Counted from the stretch's first letter, positions 45,883 through 58,386 are shown. The stretch: 64,000 nucleotides of DNA from Enterococcus lactis (GCF_015751045.1 NZ_BNJW01000006.1:62001-126000), one strand, 5' to 3'. The notes: generated by a model from the letters alone, not told the origin. Translations and numbers: made by a program.

Positions 45883-46656
45883 ATGTCTGTCTTAGAAATA
45901 AAAAATCTACATGTGTCGATCGAAGAAAAAGAAATCCTTAAAGGCGTAAACCTAACAATGAAAACCGGAGAAATTCACGCCATCATGGGACCTAACGGCA
46001 CAGGAAAATCAACCTTATCTGCCGCTATCATGGGCAATCCAAACTATGAAGTAACAGAAGGTGAAATCTTGTTTGACGGAAAAAATGTTTTAGACTTGGA
46101 AGTAGATGAACGTGCACGACTTGGCTTGTTTTTAGCTATGCAATATCCAAGTGAGATACCAGGTATCACGAATGCGGAATTCATGCGTGCAGCAATCAAT
46201 GCGAAACGTGATGAAAACGACAAGATCTCTGTTATGGCATTTTTGAAAAAGTTAGATGAAAAAATGGCTTTATTGAATATGCCAGAAGAAATGGCTGAAC
46301 GTTATCTGAACGAAGGTTTTTCTGGCGGGGAAAAGAAACGGAATGAGATCCTACAATTGTTGATGTTAGAACCAACATTTGCGATTTTAGACGAAATCGA
46401 CTCGGGTCTGGATATCGATGCTTTGAAAGTCGTTGCTAAAGGAGTAAATGAAATGCGCGGAGACAATTTCGGTGCATTGATCATCACCCACTATCAACGA
46501 TTATTGAACTATATCACACCTGACGTCGTCCACATCATGATGGAAGGTCGAGTAGTCATGACAGGAAATGCTGACTTAGCTAAACGCCTGGAAGCAGAAG
46601 GCTACGCTGGAATCAGTAAAGAATTAGGAATCGACTATAAAGAAGAAGAAGCGTAA
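45883..46656 (+). CDS. sufC: Fe-S cluster assembly ATPase SufC
   Basis: 257-aa ABC-type ATPase that drives the SufBCD scaffold. Walker A GPNGTGKST, signature FSGGEKKRNEILQ and Walker B FAILDEIDSGLDIDAL are intact. GGGGGT lies before the ATG. First gene of a five-gene operon whose order, sufC-sufD-sufS-sufU-sufB, is the standard Firmicutes arrangement. Confidence 0.97.
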   Translation: MSVLEIKNLHVSIEEKEILKGVNLTMKTGEIHAIMGPNGTGKSTLSAAIMGNPNYEVTEGEILFDGKNVLDLEVDERARLGLFLAMQYPSEIPGITNAEFMRAAINAKRDENDKISVMAFLKKLDEKMALLNMPEEMAERYLNEGFSGGEKKRNEILQLLMLEPTFAILDEIDSGLDIDALKVVAKGVNEMRGDNFGALIITHYQRLLNYITPDVVHIMMEGRVVMTGNADLAKRLEAEGYAGISKELGIDYKEEEA

Positions 46657-46668
46657 GGGGGAGCAAGA

Positions 46669-49644
<2,976 letters not shown>

Positions 49645-49648
49645 GAAC

Positions 49649-51040
49649 ATGGGCGTACCAGAATTAGAAGAATATAAATTCGGGTTTCACGATGATGTCG
49701 AACCGGTTTTCAGTACAGGAGAAGGCTTGACAGAAGAAGTGATCCGTGAGATGTCAAGAATCAAAGGCGAACCAGAATGGATGCTTGAATTCCGTCTGAA
49801 ATCTCTAGAAACATTCAATAAAATGCCAATGCAAACATGGGGACCCGACCTTTCAGACATCGATTTCGATGCCATCAAATATTACCAAAAACCAAGTGAC
49901 AAACCCGCTCGTGACTGGGAAGACGTACCAGAAAAAATCAAAGATACATTTGAGAAGATCGGTATCCCAGAAGCAGAACGAGCTTATCTAGCCGGTGCTT
50001 CCGCACAATATGAATCAGAAGTCGTGTACCATAATATGAAAGATGAATTCGAAAAATTAGGGATCGTCTTTACTGACACTGACTCTGCTTTGAAAGAATA
50101 CCCTGAATTATTCAAAGAGTACTTTTCAAAACTTGTACCGCCAACCGACAACAAATTAGCGGCGCTGAATTCAGCCGTATGGTCAGGCGGGACCTTTATT
50201 TACGTGCCAAAAGGCGTCAAAGTCGATGTCCCATTACAAACGTACTTCCGGATCAATGCGGAAAACACGGGGCAATTCGAACGTACGCTGATCATCGTTG
50301 ACGAAGGAGCAAGCATCCACTATGTCGAAGGCTGTACGGCACCTACTTATTCAAGTAATAGTTTGCATGCCGCCATCGTAGAAATCTTTACAAGAAAAGA
50401 TGCGTATTGCCGTTACACCACGATCCAAAACTGGTCAGACAATGTGTACAACTTAGTAACCAAACGAGCAAAAGCTTACGAAGGCGCAACCGTTGAATGG
50501 ATTGACGGAAACCTAGGTGCAAAAACAACGATGAAATACCCAAGTGTTTACTTAGATGGAAAAGGTGCACGAGGCACCATGCTCTCCATCGCCTTTGCAG
50601 GAGCAAACCAAATCCAAGATACGGGTGCAAAAATGATCCACAACGCACCAAACACTTCTAGTTCTATCGTCTCTAAATCAATTTCAAAAGACGGCGGCGA
50701 AGTAAACTATCGAGGACAAGTAACCTTTGCCAAAAACAGTGCGAGTTCGATTTCTCATATCGAATGTGACACGATCATCATGGACGAATGGTCGAAATCC
50801 GATACGATCCCATTCAATGAGATCCACAACAGCCAAGTCTCTTTAGAGCACGAAGCCAAAGTCTCAAAAATCTCAGAAGAACAACTCTACTACCTGATGA
50901 GCCGAGGCCTGACCGAATCTGAAGCCACTGAAATGATCGTCATGGGCTTTGTTGAACCATTCACCAAAGAACTTCCAATGGAATATGCAGTCGAACTCAA
51001 CCGATTGATCAGTTATGAGATGGAAGGGTCTGTTGGATAA
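49649..51040 (+). CDS. sufB: Fe-S cluster assembly protein SufB
   Basis: 463-aa scaffold subunit. Contains [52 protein letters not shown] and the C-terminal [45 protein letters not shown] before the ATG at 49649 fixes the start, though the frame is open from 49601. Last gene of the operon; a perfect terminator follows and the integrated element begins directly after it. Confidence 0.96.
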   Translation: MGVPELEEYKFGFHDDVEPVFSTGEGLTEEVIREMSRIKGEPEWMLEFRLKSLETFNKMPMQTWGPDLSDIDFDAIKYYQKPSDKPARDWEDVPEKIKDTFEKIGIPEAERAYLAGASAQYESEVVYHNMKDEFEKLGIVFTDTDSALKEYPELFKEYFSKLVPPTDNKLAALNSAVWSGGTFIYVPKGVKVDVPLQTYFRINAENTGQFERTLIIVDEGASIHYVEGCTAPTYSSNSLHAAIVEIFTRKDAYCRYTTIQNWSDNVYNLVTKRAKAYEGATVEWIDGNLGAKTTMKYPSVYLDGKGARGTMLSIAFAGANQIQDTGAKMIHNAPNTSSSIVSKSISKDGGEVNYRGQVTFAKNSASSISHIECDTIIMDEWSKSDTIPFNEIHNSQVSLEHEAKVSKISEEQLYYLMSRGLTESEATEMIVMGFVEPFTKELPMEYAVELNRLISYEMEGSVG

Positions 51041-51052
51041 TAACTATTTCAT

Positions 51053-51093
51053 TGCTCGAAACGTTGATATTAAAGCGTTTCGAGCATTTTTTT
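51053..51093 (+). terminator. suf operon terminator
   Basis: Perfect 11-bp stem TGCTCGAAACG/CGTTTCGAGCA with 12-nt loop and seven T. Confidence 0.93.
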
Positions 51094-51109
51094 ATTTGCA
51101 TTTTAATAG

Positions 51110-51133
51110 TTGGCTACGTTTTTGGCTACGTTT
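51110..51133. repeat. Tandem 12-bp repeats beside the integrase, candidate Int arm sites
   Basis: TTGGCTACGTTT occurs twice in exact tandem, 5-28 bp past the integrase stop codon, where phage and element attachment regions usually carry arm-type Int binding repeats. Confidence 0.55.
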
Positions 51134-51137
51134 GGAA

Positions 51138-52279
51138 TTATTCGCCCATAAATTTTGCAAATCGGTCACCTGTTTTCTTAATAGATTGTGGTGTGACATG
51201 AGCATAGATATTCATGGTAGTTTTAATATCTTTGTGACCTAATCGTTCTTGTACTTCTTTTATCGACGCACCACTTTCAAACAATAAGCTACAGTGGGTA
51301 TGCCTAAATCCATGTGGAGTAATTTGAGGCTCCATCGGTGTCTTTTTGTAAATCCAGTCTAACCAATCGTTTACTACTTGGGGGTAGTACAGCTTGTTTG
51401 TGTTTGTAGTGAAAAGAAACTGCTTTGGTGAATTCGTGTTATAGCCATATAAGATCATTATTTTCATTTGTTCTTGTTGCCAAATACGCAGTTGTTTAAG
51501 TGTAAAATCATCAAGCTGAATCGTTCTTGATGAATTTTTAGTTTTAGGTACTTGTAGAACTACTTGATTAAACTCGTCTTGAGCGATAGTTTTACCAATT
51601 GTTATTGTTTTATTGAAATAGTCTATATCTTCCCATTGAAGCGCCAATGCCTCGCTTTTACGCATTCCTGTATAAGCTAATAAACGGAAAAAAGTGTACA
51701 GTTTAACTGAATTATTTTCTTTAGTATTCTTTAAAAATAGTTGTAATTGATCTTTCGTATAAAACTTCAAGGGTTGTTCTTCTTCAATTTTTCTTGGAAG
51801 CAATGTTTTAGACATAGGATTATCTTTACAGACTTCCATTGCTACTCCAAATTTAAATATTTGAGCAGTTGTTTTTCTCAAGAAACCATATTGTTTTAAT
51901 GTTTTGTGCCATTCATTAACCTGTTTTTGACAATAACTAACACTTATTTTATCCAATCGTAATTCCCCAAAAGCAGGTAATATATGGTTCTTGCAAAAAC
52001 GTTGAGCAACGGCAACGGAAGATGGTTTTACTCTCGTTCTGTAGTTATCAATCCATAATTCATATAACTCTTGAAAAGTTGTAACATTGATTTTAAACTC
52101 TTGTTTTTCTTTAAAGTCTACAAGTAGTCTATTAAGTGCTATTTGTGCCTCAGCTTTTGATTTGAATCTTCTACGCTTTGTACGTATATCTTTTCCAGTC
52201 TTGGGATCTTTTCCTAAATAAGTTTCAAATCCCCAATTTTTTCGCCATTTTGTAATTTATAACTAAAAAATGTGGCCAT
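51138..52279 (-). pseudogene. int: Tyrosine recombinase (phage/ICE integrase), frameshifted
   Basis: AAGGAGAG precedes an ATG at 52279 (MATFFSYKLQNGEK), but after 13 codons a run of six A on the minus strand (52237-52242) is one base short. Adding one gives NWGFETYLGKDPKTGKDIRT and an open frame through to 51138, about 380 aa. The rest is a full integrase: AP2-like arm-binding domain, SAM-like core and catalytic domain with Arg in TGMRKSEALALQW, HGFRHTH, LGHKDIKTTMNIYAH (Tyr nucleophile). An internal TTG at 51956 could give only the core catalytic part, 272 aa. Orientation points into sufB's end. Confidence 0.85.
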
Positions 52280-52329
52280 TTGATTCTCTCCTTACTTCAT
52301 GATTGCAGGTAGAGAAGTTATTTGAAGAA

Positions 52330-53127
52330 TCAATTGCTTTTAAATTTATCGTGATTATTAGTTAGAAATTTTGCGACTATACTATTTTTCTCATATGGGA
52401 AATTGTATTTTTTGCTAAGATCAGAAATAAATTTTTCTGTTTCAAATTGATTTTTAGTAATTTTATAAAAGAAATCCTCGACAGATGAATACTGTGAAAT
52501 ATCTTGATAGGCTAAGTCCATTTCGTTTAATAGCTGTTTTGAAGAATCAATCAGTATTTCTTTTTCACCGTATTTGAAATCCCCATTTCTTATCTTATCT
52601 TGAAGTCTACTGTTGGCTCTTTTGAAAAATAGCTCTTTAGAGATAGAGTGTTTTTGACTAGCATACTCTTCGATAAGAGGATTGATATCATTAGCAAGTA
52701 TCTCATTTAGATAAATTTCAAAATCTTTTGAGTAATATTTTGAAAATATATTTTTTATTATAGGATTCAATAACTCATAGTCTTTATCTAGCGAAAACGT
52801 ATCACTATATCTTTCTTGAATATCATTAAAGACTTTGTGAGGTATCTCTGGGAAGTCCTTAATATATAGCTCATACCCTGAATCTATAAGGTATGAAGCT
52901 ATGTATTCTTCCAAAGTTCCCCATTTAATCCAGTCTGCACTAGTGTTTCCAATATTTGCAATTGTTAAAAGCCTATTTTTATTGGGTAAAGACACACCTC
53001 TAAGCCAATTATTAACGGAACTTATTGGTGTGTCTCCAATTAAATCACCGAATCGTTCTAATGTCAGACCTTTGGATTCGATAATTTTTCTAATACGTTC
53101 ACTAGTTAACGATAGATTAGGTTTCAT
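52330..53127 (-). CDS. XRE-family repressor of the element
   Basis: 265-aa protein. Residues 5-70 form a Cro/CI-type helix-turn-helix (GLTLERFGDLIGDTPISSVNNWLRGVSLPNKNRL); the rest is helical with no peptidase or known ligand domain. It is divergent from the excisionase-like gene and a perfect 17-bp inverted repeat lies between them, the usual lysogeny-type control switch. AAGGAGG precedes its ATG. Likely keeps the excision/transfer genes silent. Confidence 0.82.
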   Translation of the reverse strand: MKPNLSLTSERIRKIIESKGLTLERFGDLIGDTPISSVNNWLRGVSLPNKNRLLTIANIGNTSADWIKWGTLEEYIASYLIDSGYELYIKDFPEIPHKVFNDIQERYSDTFSLDKDYELLNPIIKNIFSKYYSKDFEIYLNEILANDINPLIEEYASQKHSISKELFFKRANSRLQDKIRNGDFKYGEKEILIDSSKQLLNEMDLAYQDISQYSSVEDFFYKITKNQFETEKFISDLSKKYNFPYEKNSIVAKFLTNNHDKFKSN

Positions 53128-53196
53128 AACTAAGCCTCCTTTTTCTGATTTATTGTAACATATATTGCTATCATTTACTAAAATTTATTAAAAATG

Positions 53197-53225
53197 TTGA
53201 CAATGGAATTTCTATAAGATATTAT
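53197..53225 (+). promoter_or_regulatory. Rightward early promoter of the element
   Basis: TTGACA, 17 bp, TATTAT, oriented toward the excisionase-like gene. Confidence 0.8.
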
Positions 53226-53239
53226 AAAATAGTGATTTT

Positions 53240-53289
53240 TAGTAATTTTTAGTAATTATTTTTTTGTTGCTCATTACTAAAAATTACTA
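53240..53289. promoter_or_regulatory. Perfect 17-bp inverted repeat, probable repressor operator
   Basis: TAGTAATTTTTAGTAAT (53240-53256) and ATTACTAAAAATTACTA (53273-53289) are exact reverse complements, 16 bp apart. Each arm itself holds two AGTAAT half-sites 10 bp apart. A weaker copy, TTTACTAAAATTTATT, lies at 53175-53190 near the repressor's own promoter. Confidence 0.8.
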
Positions 53290-53333
53290 TTTAGGTAGAG
53301 AAGTTATAGAACAATCAAAAAGGAGAGGTTTTT

Positions 53334-53636
53334 GTGGAAGCAATAAAATTAATGATCTCAGAAGAGCAGGAGGAAATGTTTCTGAAGCAGTTTTATCAAA
53401 TTGCTACAAAAGCTATTGAAAAGGCTCAAGAAAATGCTGGTATGACAAGGGAATATCTCAATCAAAAAGAAATGGCAGAATACTTAAATGTGAGCGAAAA
53501 CTTTTTAAAAAATTCTGTAAGAAATGAGGGATTACCTGTGGTTGAATTGGGGGCAAGAAAATTTTATTCGAAAAAGGCAGTTAATGAGTTTATGTTTGCT
53601 CGAATGAAGAGAGGTGAAAGTTTTGAGAGAAGATGA
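53334..53636 (+). CDS. xis: Excisionase-like helix-turn-helix protein
   Basis: 100-aa protein starting at GTG 53334, with AAAGGAGAGG upstream. The C-terminal half is a MerR-type winged helix: LNQKEMAEYLNVSENFLKNSVRNEGLPVVELGARKFYSKKAVNEFM, as in excisionases and DNA-binding accessory proteins of Tn916-like elements. First gene of the rightward transcript. A purely regulatory role cannot be excluded. Confidence 0.78.
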   Translation: MEAIKLMISEEQEEMFLKQFYQIATKAIEKAQENAGMTREYLNQKEMAEYLNVSENFLKNSVRNEGLPVVELGARKFYSKKAVNEFMFARMKRGESFERR

Positions 53637-53724
53637 AATAACAAATTTAGTATTGAAAAGAATTGAAAAATATATAAAAAAGAGTGCTCCCGATAGTTTG
53701 CAGACGAAGGGGAACACTCGATAA
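53623..53724 (+). CDS. Possible 33-aa protein
   Basis: TTG at 53623 follows GAGGTG by seven bases and opens a 33-codon frame overlapping the end of the excisionase gene; the product starts MREDEITNLVLKRIEKYIKK and is basic and helical. Coupled small genes are common here in such elements, but there is no homologue I can name. Confidence 0.4.
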   Translation: MREDEITNLVLKRIEKYIKKSAPDSLQTKGNTR

Positions 53725-53793
53725 TGAATAAAGTTCTAAGAAAACTTTATTTGACTACATTTTAACATACTTTAAAGATAGGGAGAAAGTATA

Positions 53794-54590
53794 TAAGTGA
53801 TGAACAAAAGATTCAAAGAAATTACTATGCTATCATCCCCGCTAATGTTAGATATGACCGAGACTTAATTCCAAGTTCAAAGCTTTTGTATGGTGAAATC
53901 ACTGCTTTATGCAATGAAAAAGGATTTTGCTGGGCGAAAACACAGTATTTTCAAGATTTATACGGCGGTAGTAGGGTATCTATTCAAAAATGGCTTAAAT
54001 CTTTAGAAGCAAATGGCTACATTTCGAGAGAAGTTATATATAAAGAAAATTCGAAGGAGGTAGATAAAAGAGTTATAAGAATTGTTAACACCCCTGACAA
54101 AGAAAAGTTAGCTACCCCACTAACAAAAGTTAACACCCCTAGCAAAGAAAAGTTAACAGAGAATAATACATCTAATAATACAATTAATGAAGAAGAGGAT
54201 ATTAATATAAAAGAAATTTACACTAAGGTTAGTGTTCTTTATGAAGAAAATAATGACGATGGTCGAAAATTATTACAAGTGTATCACTATTTGAAAAACG
54301 CTAATGTATATATAGATGATATCAGAAAAATCATTGAATTTTTATATGAAAATACTCAGTATCTTAACACTCAATGCATTATAACACAACATAAAGCATG
54401 TGTTTTTCAAGCGAAAACAGACGAAGGACTATTCGATTACGCAAAATTTTTTCTAAATGGACTTCAAATTAGATATAAAAATCAGCTTTTAGAAAATATA
54501 GAGACTACAGATCAATTCAATAAAGCATTCGGAATTAAAGAGTTACCTAAAATCCCTATGCATAATTGGTTAGAAGGAGAAAAAACATGA
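53794..54590 (+). pseudogene. Helix-turn-helix replication protein with damaged 5' end
   Basis: Related phage and ICE replisome-organiser proteins begin like MSDEQKIQRNYYAIIPANVRYDRDL. Here GGGAG precedes ATA AGT GAT GAA, so the start codon reads ATA in place of ATG. A base is also missing near 53817-53822, putting the following NYYAIIPANVRYDRDLIPSSKLLYGEITALC in another frame. From the TTG at 53886 the frame is intact for 234 codons but has no ribosome site. The intact part holds the winged helix (FCWAKTQYFQDLYGGSRVSIQKWLKSLEANGYI), a Ser/Thr/Asn linker and a helical domain. Probably non-functional. Confidence 0.7.
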
Positions 54591-54796
54591 TTAAAAATCG
54601 TCTAATAGATCAGATTTGGTGTCTTGATCAAAACACTGATACTCTCGAACTAATCGAGAGTATCTGCTTCAACACAGTAGTTCTCGATTTAAGAGCTGAA
54701 AATGACAACTGTGTAACTCATGTCATAATTAATCAAAAAATGGCTCAGCAGCTCTCTGAGAGTCTTAGAAAATGGGCTGAAGGGGAAAAACTATGA
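54587..54796 (+). CDS. Small protein of unknown function
   Basis: 69-aa protein whose ATG overlaps the stop of the replication gene (ATGA) with GAAGGAG seven bases upstream. It is acidic and likely a compact alpha/beta fold (LIESICFNTVVLDLRAENDNCVTHVIINQKMAQQL). It overlaps the next gene by 4 bp. No family recognised; position between replication and conjugation genes suggests an element-maintenance role. Confidence 0.65.
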   Translation: MIKNRLIDQIWCLDQNTDTLELIESICFNTVVLDLRAENDNCVTHVIINQKMAQQLSESLRKWAEGEKL

Positions 54797-56772
54797 AAGC
54801 AATTAAAGAAAAAATCGTTAGTAGAAAAATAAACTGGTTAGCACTCAGTGTACTTGTTTTAATGATTAGCGTTGTTTTTACAAGTAATATTGTTGAAGCT
54901 AGCATTTTCAATTGGTTTGATGACACAAAAAGTCAAACAGAGTTTTTGAATAATTCTCTTTATAGACCTTACCTGAAAAAATACAATGGAGATTTCCTTA
55001 GTCAGTTTGGGTTTTGGCTTGGATGGGCTGTGGTAAAAGGTATGTTTACTGTGACTGATTCGATTCAAAATATGATTCCAGATGTGCTAGATTTGTTCAA
55101 TTTTATTGAAAGTATAGGGCTAAATAACGTTTATCAATCAGTCATGAATACAATTGTCGTTGGATTAATGATCCTTTCATTGATGTTTGTTGGCTACAAG
55201 ATGATTACTGGAAAAGGAACAATAGATTTAAAATCTGTTGCAATGAATATAGTGATGTCTGTAGCATTAATTCTTTTAATGCCAACGATGATTTCTAGCG
55301 GTATTCAATTTTCCAAAATATTTTACAATGATGCTACTACGATTACAAATTCAGATGACGGAGTCGCTTGGTCATTGATAAAACAAGGAGTAACAGATTT
55401 GGCATATATTAATAAAACAGATCAGTACTCAAGCATTGATAAAACGGAGGATCGGAATAAATTAACACGAAAAAATTTTCAACAGACGGATCTCACACAA
55501 GTGTTGACGGATAAAGTGATTGATAAATTGGAAAAAGAAAATCCAGCTGCGGATAATCTTCGCTATGAATTAGTTGAAAATTCTAATAATGAATTTGTTG
55601 CCACAAAGTTTTCTGATAACTTTTTATCAACATTTTCTGATAGCTTGAAATCAGGCTATTATCGCTATCAAGCAAATCTTTGGGGGATTTCGATTGGGTT
55701 GACAGCGTTGGCAATCGTATACGTGTTTAGCGCGTTTGTCATTATTACAGCAATACTAGAACTTGCATTTAAACGCGTGTTAGGTGTTCTTGTTTTTGCA
55801 ACAGATATTGAAACAGGACAGCGTTCAAAAGTTGTTCTATCAGATATTCTACAGTGCTATTTAACAGTAGGCTTTCAAGGATTTGGACTATCCATGTTTG
55901 CTATGTTTATCAATTTTCTGAACTCAGGACAAGGTATCTCAACAAATATTTTTATAAAAACAATTGCTTATATCTGTGCCGTTTTTGTTTTAATCAAAGG
56001 CAGTGGAACAGTCATGAGATACTTTGGTGTTGATATTGGACTCAAAGAAGGCTATGGGCAACTTGCTTCTGCTTTTGGAATGGGCGCAATGCTATTTAGA
56101 AAAGGATCAAATGGATTTAATCGTGCCAAAGGAAGCGGAAATGGAAATGGATCAGACAGCGGAGAAGGAGAAGATCGAAAACCAGAAAAGAATTTCGGCG
56201 AAACTCTATCAAAAAAAGCTGGCAAAACTGGAAGAGCTTTGGGATATGCCCATGAACGTGGATTATCAGGTTTAGCTTCATATGGAGCTACAATGGCTAG
56301 TGAAAGAGCAACAAAACCATTTAAAAGTATGCGTGATATAGCTAATGATACCAAGAATAAGTTCAAAGAAGGTTTAGATGATGGTACAGTGTCCGCTATT
56401 AATAAAAATAGCAAACCTATGTTAGCTAAAAATAAAGAAGATGAAACTGGAAAATATGCTGATTCCATGCCAACACGTCTTTCGGATAGAAAAGATGGTG
56501 CTAAGGTTGAAAATGCCGATAGAATTATGTCTAGTTCTGAACGTATGCGTGAAGCAATGAAAAATAATGCTGAATCGAATAATAATCCTGTAAGTGCAAT
56601 TCAGCAAAAAGTCCAACAAGATATTGAAGAACGTAAAAATGCTATGCACGGTCAAGCTAAGTCTGCTGAAGAATTAATTAATCAGAAGCGACAGGAAGCG
56701 AAATACACGCCTGAAGCAATGAATCGTGAGGAAAATGTTAAGGAAACGTGTAGAAGGGCGTACAGGCGCTAA
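54793..56772 (+). CDS. VirB6/TrbL-like conjugation membrane protein, frame broken near C-terminus
   Basis: 659-aa reading frame. Signal-like first helix (16-36), membrane helices at about 70-90, 115-140, 150-170, then after a soluble loop at 295-325, 350-385 and 390-415, followed by a Gly/Lys-rich, disordered, charged tail. This is the layout of VirB6-type channel proteins of Gram-positive conjugation systems. The frame ends abnormally (KETCRRAYRR) at 56772; a one-base correction (ACGTGTAG to ACTGTAG near 56752) would join it to the repeat-rich frame that runs to 57364, giving about 857 aa. ATG overlaps the previous gene by 4 bp. Confidence 0.72.
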   Translation: MKAIKEKIVSRKINWLALSVLVLMISVVFTSNIVEASIFNWFDDTKSQTEFLNNSLYRPYLKKYNGDFLSQFGFWLGWAVVKGMFTVTDSIQNMIPDVLDLFNFIESIGLNNVYQSVMNTIVVGLMILSLMFVGYKMITGKGTIDLKSVAMNIVMSVALILLMPTMISSGIQFSKIFYNDATTITNSDDGVAWSLIKQGVTDLAYINKTDQYSSIDKTEDRNKLTRKNFQQTDLTQVLTDKVIDKLEKENPAADNLRYELVENSNNEFVATKFSDNFLSTFSDSLKSGYYRYQANLWGISIGLTALAIVYVFSAFVIITAILELAFKRVLGVLVFATDIETGQRSKVVLSDILQCYLTVGFQGFGLSMFAMFINFLNSGQGISTNIFIKTIAYICAVFVLIKGSGTVMRYFGVDIGLKEGYGQLASAFGMGAMLFRKGSNGFNRAKGSGNGNGSDSGEGEDRKPEKNFGETLSKKAGKTGRALGYAHERGLSGLASYGATMASERATKPFKSMRDIANDTKNKFKEGLDDGTVSAINKNSKPMLAKNKEDETGKYADSMPTRLSDRKDGAKVENADRIMSSSERMREAMKNNAESNNNPVSAIQQKVQQDIEERKNAMHGQAKSAEELINQKRQEAKYTPEAMNREENVKETCRRAYRR

Positions 56773-56773
56773 T

Positions 56774-57364
56774 ATGGACGAAAAAGAAGCGTTGACCAAA
56801 GAAAGAATCCATGAAGCTAAAAATTCAAATACCGGATTAGAAAAATTGGTCAAAGAAAATCTACAAAATTCTACAAGTAGTCAAGGTGGCCGATCAGTAG
56901 ATGTCCGAGAAAATATTCAAGGTTCATTGAATGGTCATGTCGGACGGAATGTTGATGTAAGAGAGAATTTACAAAGTTCTTCAAATGGTCAAGGTACTAA
57001 GACAATTGATGTTCGAGAAAATCTGCAAAGTAGCAGTACAAGTCAACCAAAAACAGTAGATGTCCGAGAAAATGTACAAAGTTCTACAAGTAGTCAAGGG
57101 TTCAAAACAGTAGATGTTCGGGAAAACGTTCAAAAAGATAGTGGAGAAATGAAAGAAAAAACACAAAAAATCAATATCGTTGAAGAAAGAAAGTCAGCGA
57201 AAAAATTTGATTCAAATCATGAAACAGTGATTATTGATAGTGAAATCCGTGAAAATGATAAGGGATCAAAACCAAGACGAAGATTCACTTATGAAGATAA
57301 CGAGTTGTTCAGAGATACATTTAATGATCCTAATCCACTTTTCGATAGTCTATTAAAAAAATAA
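56774..57364 (+). pseudogene. Detached C-terminal part of the VirB6-like protein, with VDVREN repeats
   Basis: An open frame of 196 codons from ATG 56774 without a nearby ribosome site, so it is probably not an independent gene. The frame also extends upstream of that ATG into the preceding gene, where a single extra base accounts for the break. It contains five copies of an 18-19-residue unit VDVRENxQSS... and a basic C-terminus ending in PRRRFTYEDNELFRDTF. Hydrophilic and likely disordered. Confidence 0.65.
56897..57135 (+). repeat. Coding tandem repeats (VDVREN units)
   Basis: Five units spaced 51-60 bp, each encoding (V/I)DVREN(L/I/V)Q followed by a Ser/Thr/Asn/Gly/Gln-rich spacer. Codon differences between units show they are not a recent slippage product. 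Confidence 0.8.
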
Positions 57365-57377
57365 AGAGGTGATTGTC

Positions 57378-57596
57378 ATGCAATTAATTCTGCAGCTTAG
57401 TACGCATGATTTCTTAGAACTTGACGAATTATGTGAATCAGTAAAGAACGCAACAAATGAAAAAATCACGGTCACTAATTATATTGAACTGATGATTCAA
57501 GATGAATTGAAGATGAAACGTGAGATAAAAAACAATTTTAAATATTGTTATCTAGAAAAAAGTGAAGAGAAAATCCATGAATTAAATGGTTTTTAA
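57378..57596 (+). CDS. Small element protein of unknown function
   Basis: 72-aa product with AAAGAGGTGAT directly before the ATG at 57378, 13 bp after the previous frame. LSTHDFLELDELCESVKNATNEKITVTNYIELMIQDELKMK looks like a small helical, possibly ribbon-helix-helix-like or TraM-like accessory protein. Not recognised with certainty. Confidence 0.6.
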   Translation: MQLILQLSTHDFLELDELCESVKNATNEKITVTNYIELMIQDELKMKREIKNNFKYCYLEKSEEKIHELNGF

Positions 57597-57810
57597 AAAT
57601 TGTATTTGACATGAATTTATGGCAAAGAATTAGTGGGGATTAAACGATTATTCTCTTCCACTTCAGAGAAAGAATGGGTTAAAGAGCAAGAATACGTAGA
57701 GCAATATTGACAACATATAAGGGAGCTATTGTTGAAAAATGGATAACAAAAAAGTAAAGAGAGATTTACATCTATCAGATTAAAAGTGATAGTATGCCCT
57801 ATGAAACCTA

Positions 57811-57851
57811 AAAAAGAGTTGAACCTAATGTATATCGGTTCAACTTTTTTT
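57811..57851 (+). terminator. Terminator in the decayed stretch
   Basis: AAAAAGAGTTGAACC pairs with GGTTCAACTTTTTTT. Confidence 0.82.
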
Positions 57852-57868
57852 ATTTGTATATTGAAAAA

Positions 57869-57916
57869 ATATCACCGAAGTGACGAATGAAACTGTGACC
57901 AAAGTAAACAAGAAAA
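57869..57916 (+). repeat. Two diverged 24-bp iteron-like repeats
   Basis: ATCACCGAAGTGACG and TGTGACCAAAGTAAAC start exactly 24 bp apart and resemble the 58447 cluster. Confidence 0.5.
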
Positions 57917-58239
57917 TAAATTTTGTAAATAAAATAAAGTAGTATAAAAAGATATTGATGAATCCAATCAAAACTTAGAATTTCAAACGCTAGATAATCA
58001 AACAGATAAAAAAATGAAATCAGTTCTATGCGTACGACTAATAAAAATAATAAATTTTAAATAGAAGAAAATGGAAATGAAATCAAATAATTATGAAGAA
58101 AAAACAAAGCACTTAGAAAAGTCTGCAAGCAAATTTGAGTAATCGAGATCCAATTTTTTTAAGGAAGTTTAGCAAAAATATGTAATTCTATTGTCACTAT
58201 TAAAGAGAAAGTTGGAGCGGAATATAAAGAAAAGAGAAA

Positions 58240-58386
58240 AGCAATTAAACGCAAAAAAATGTAGAACTTAAAAAATATAAAGAGGAACAACCGTTAAATT
58301 TAGGAATGATGTTGTGTAAACATTATAATTGCTATGATATAAATGAAGTGTTAAAGAAAGTAAATTTAAACCAATTTTGTGAATAG
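58240..58386 (+). pseudogene. Remnant of an unidentified element gene
   Basis: Frame VELKKYKEEQPLNLGMMLCK... NCYDINEVLKKVNLNQFCE ends at TAG 58384-58386, directly before a strong terminator. Upstream, KEKVGAEYKEKRKAIKRKK continues in another frame. Lys-rich helical C-terminus, compatible with a mobilisation or replication protein; not identified. Confidence 0.45.

Noticed and set aside
56897-57135. CRISPR-like or VNTR non-coding repeat
   Set aside because: The periodicity is in frame and encodes conserved VDVREN units with synonymous changes, so it is a protein repeat.
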